Shown here one piece after another: positions 5,961-7,056 of a DNA stretch of 7,056 bases. Below the pieces are notes generated by a model, which made no database searches, was not told where the DNA came from, and saw only the letters and a program-made list of their open reading frames with translations. Source of the DNA: JACCVG01 sp034664165 (GTDB lineage: Bacteria > Actinomycetota > Thermoleophilia > Solirubrobacterales > Thermoleophilaceae); assembly GCA_034664165.1 (NCBI GenBank), contig JAXDIE010000068.1, positions 1-7,056 on the forward strand, written 5' to 3'. The position numbers and the translations under genes were made by a program. How positions within the stretch are numbered: the first letter of the stretch is position 1; each line of letters opens with the position of its first letter.

Positions 5961-6097
5961 TGACCAACAAGGAAGAGGAAAAGGAGATCGAGCGCAAAGC
6001 CGGGCGCGCCATGATCTTCATCGGTATCGGCGCTGTCCTGGTCATCGTGCTGCTCTTCGTGCTCTTCGGCGACGCCCTGCGCGACGCCCTTTCCTGA
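5960..6097 (+). CDS. Small single-span membrane protein (45 residues)
   Basis: The gene starts at ATG 5960, overlapping the preceding TGA by one base. It encodes a highly charged N-terminus (MTNKEEEKEIERK, residues 1-13), one strongly hydrophobic segment at about 17-37 (AMIFIGIGAVLVIVLLFVLFG), and a short amphipathic end (DALRDALS). The basic residues just before the membrane span suggest a cytoplasmic N-terminus. No Shine-Dalgarno site is visible, so translation probably depends on termination of the Cys-rich gene. I do not recognise a family. Its support is the classic one-base overlap, a coherent single-span topology and continuous spacing to the next gene. Confidence 0.6.
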   Translation: MTNKEEEKEIERKAGRAMIFIGIGAVLVIVLLFVLFGDALRDALS

Positions 6098-6108
6098 TCG
6101 TCTTCGGA

Positions 6109-6114
6109 TAGGGT
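6109..6114 (+). promoter_or_regulatory. Candidate -10 element of the 92-residue membrane protein gene
   Basis: TAGGGT ends 6 bases before ATG 6121 in a 23-base gap without a Shine-Dalgarno site, which fits a leaderless start. No good -35 is visible upstream. Confidence 0.4.
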
Positions 6115-6120
6115 CGGGCC

Positions 6121-6399
6121 ATGCCCTGCTTCGTGGCCGTGCTCGCCCTTCTCTCCCCGCGGGTCGCGATCTTCGTGATGTTCCTTTTCACGGACGTGCT
6201 CAGCAAGTCGATGGGCAGCTGGCTGATGCCGCTGATCGGCTTCTTCATCCTTCCCTGGACGACCCTGGCGTGGGCGTTCATGTGGTGGATCGGTGACGGA
6301 CAGGTCAACGGCTTCGCGATCTTCGTGGTGATTCTGGCCTTCGTCGTGGACATCGGGTCCTACGTCGGTGGGTTCAGCGCGCGTTCCAACCGCGTGTAG
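6121..6399 (+). CDS. Small three-span membrane protein, conserved hypothetical
   Basis: This 92-residue protein has three predicted membrane segments at about 3-24, 34-57 and 63-84. Notable are a Pro-Arg inside the first (LLSPRVAIF), the short loop TDVLSKSMGSW (24-34), and the aromatic-rich second segment GFFILPWTTLAWAFMWWIG (40-58). DIGSY ends the third, followed by a short basic tail. I recall similar proteins of about 90 residues with the pattern MPCF...SPR...LPWTTLA...MWW across actinobacteria, all uncharacterised. ATG 6121 is the only sensible start, and the -10-like TAGGGT sits directly before it. It lies between the coupled small genes and the TetR gene, all on the plus strand. Function unknown. 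Confidence 0.8.
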   Translation: MPCFVAVLALLSPRVAIFVMFLFTDVLSKSMGSWLMPLIGFFILPWTTLAWAFMWWIGDGQVNGFAIFVVILAFVVDIGSYVGGFSARSNRV

Positions 6400-6406
6400 C
6401 GTTCCG

Positions 6407-6434
6407 TAGTCGAATACTGTACGTTTCTTGACTA
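6407..6434. promoter_or_regulatory. TetR gene promoter region with inverted repeat
   Basis: Two overlapping -10-like hexamers are visible: TACTGT at 6415-6420 and TACGTT at 6420-6425. The second ends 8 bases before ATG 6434. They are bracketed by TAGTC (6407-6411) and GACTA (6430-6434), a 5-base inverted repeat that runs into the start codon. This would be a natural place for TetR autorepression, but the arms are short. Confidence 0.3.
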
Positions 6435-7056
6435 TGGAGGACGGGCTGTTCACAGCAGTCGACCCGCTGCCGCGCGGCCCACACCAGCTGGCGCGCGAGG
6501 AGGTCGAGGCCTCACAGCGCGAGCGGCTGATCGCCGCATTCACCGCGCTGCTCGCCGAACGGGGATACGCGGCCGTCACGATCGGCGATCTGGCGAAGAC
6601 CGCGGGGGTATCGCGTGGAGCGTTCTACGCCCAGTTCGAGGACAAGGAAGCCTGCCTGATGGCGGCCTACGACAGGTTTGCCAGCAACCTCATGGCCGCG
6701 ATCACCGCCGCCCCCGAGGATGCGGGCTTCCATGAGTTCGTCGAGGCCGCCATCGACGGTTATCTCGGCGCGCTCGAGCGCGAGCCTGTGGCCGCCCGCG
6801 CATTCCTGGTCGAGATGGACGGGGCCGGGCCGGCCGCCAGGCAGCGCCGGCGCGAGGGGATTCGCGCGTTCGCGGCGATGCTGGCTCATCGTCACGGGCT
6901 GATCCGCGAGCGCGAACCGCGGCTGGGGCCGTTGCCGGAGTCGGTCTTCCTCGGCCTGGCAATGGGTGTGCGCGAGCTGGCCCAGGACCTGCTGGAACAG
7001 GAGGCGGAGCCACGGCTGACGGACCTCGGGCCGGACGTGATGACCTGGGTCGTGGC
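6434..7056 (+). CDS. TetR/AcrR family transcriptional regulator, 3' end outside window
   Basis: The open frame runs from ATG 6434 to the window edge without a stop (207 complete codons plus 2 bases), so the C-terminus is missing. After a 27-residue N-terminal extension the TetR DNA-binding domain spans about 28-76: RLIAAFTALLAERGYAAVTI (31-50), GDLAKTAGVSRGAFYAQFEDK (51-71) and EACLMAAYD (72-80). The helix-turn-helix GVSRGAFYAQF is canonical. The remaining helices (about 100-207) form the ligand-binding and dimerisation domain, which is too variable to name a ligand. At 207 residues and still open, it is within the normal TetR range. Its target may be itself, a gene beyond the right edge, or the small genes upstream. 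No Shine-Dalgarno site precedes it. Confidence 0.9.
   Translation, partial: MEDGLFTAVDPLPRGPHQLAREEVEASQRERLIAAFTALLAERGYAAVTIGDLAKTAGVSRGAFYAQFEDKEACLMAAYDRFASNLMAAITAAPEDAGFHEFVEAAIDGYLGALEREPVAARAFLVEMDGAGPAARQRRREGIRAFAAMLAHRHGLIREREPRLGPLPESVFLGLAMGVRELAQDLLEQEAEPRLTDLGPDVMTWVV

Noticed and set aside
1..7056. Defence island, prophage, insertion sequence or CRISPR array
   Set aside because: No transposase, integrase, nuclease, terminal inverted repeats or spaced repeat array is visible; base composition and coding density look uniform.

Overview
This window is a GC-rich, densely coding stretch of bacterial chromosome. Gene families, codon use and promoter style point to an actinobacterium. 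The protein sequences most resemble those I associate with Thermoleophilia/Solirubrobacterales, but that placement is an inference from memory, not a search result. I see no mobile element, RNA gene, CRISPR array or prophage gene.

Layout. (1) 1-1595, plus strand: an OmpR/PhoB-type response regulator overlaps a DUF47 (PhoU-like) gene by 4 bases. Upstream, positions 9-52 hold four hexamers spaced exactly 11 bases apart (GTTACC, GTGACC, GTGAAA, GTGAAA), which looks like a PHO box. Together these suggest a phosphate-response module. No sensor kinase or phosphate transporter is visible; a divergent partner may lie left of the window. (2) 1596-2463, minus strand: a secreted DUF6174 protein followed by a cupredoxin lipoprotein. 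The cupredoxin stop abuts the DUF47 stop within a shared TAGCTA. (3) 2464-2567: a divergent promoter region. (4) 2568-5735, plus strand: a 735-residue molybdopterin/[4Fe-4S] oxidoreductase, then, 6 bases on, a YihY/BrkB membrane protein. (5) 5775-6399, plus strand: three small genes encoding a Cys-rich basic protein, a 45-residue single-span protein and a 92-residue three-span protein. (6) 6434 to the window end: a TetR-family regulator cut off by the edge.

Two themes run across the window. First, six genes have a TANNNT -10 hexamer ending 6-10 bases before the start codon and no credible Shine-Dalgarno site, which suggests leaderless or nearly leaderless transcripts. Only the DUF6174 gene has a clear GGAGG. 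Second, several proteins depart from their families at key residues: the receiver lacks the second acidic-pocket residue, the cupredoxin has Gln where the axial Met should be, and the molybdoenzyme lacks an obvious Cys, SeCys or Ser ligand.

The most noteworthy finding is the PHO-box-like repeat beside the regulator-DUF47 pair. Nothing here amounts to a clearly new multi-gene system. The small-protein cluster at 5775-6399 is the least understood part.
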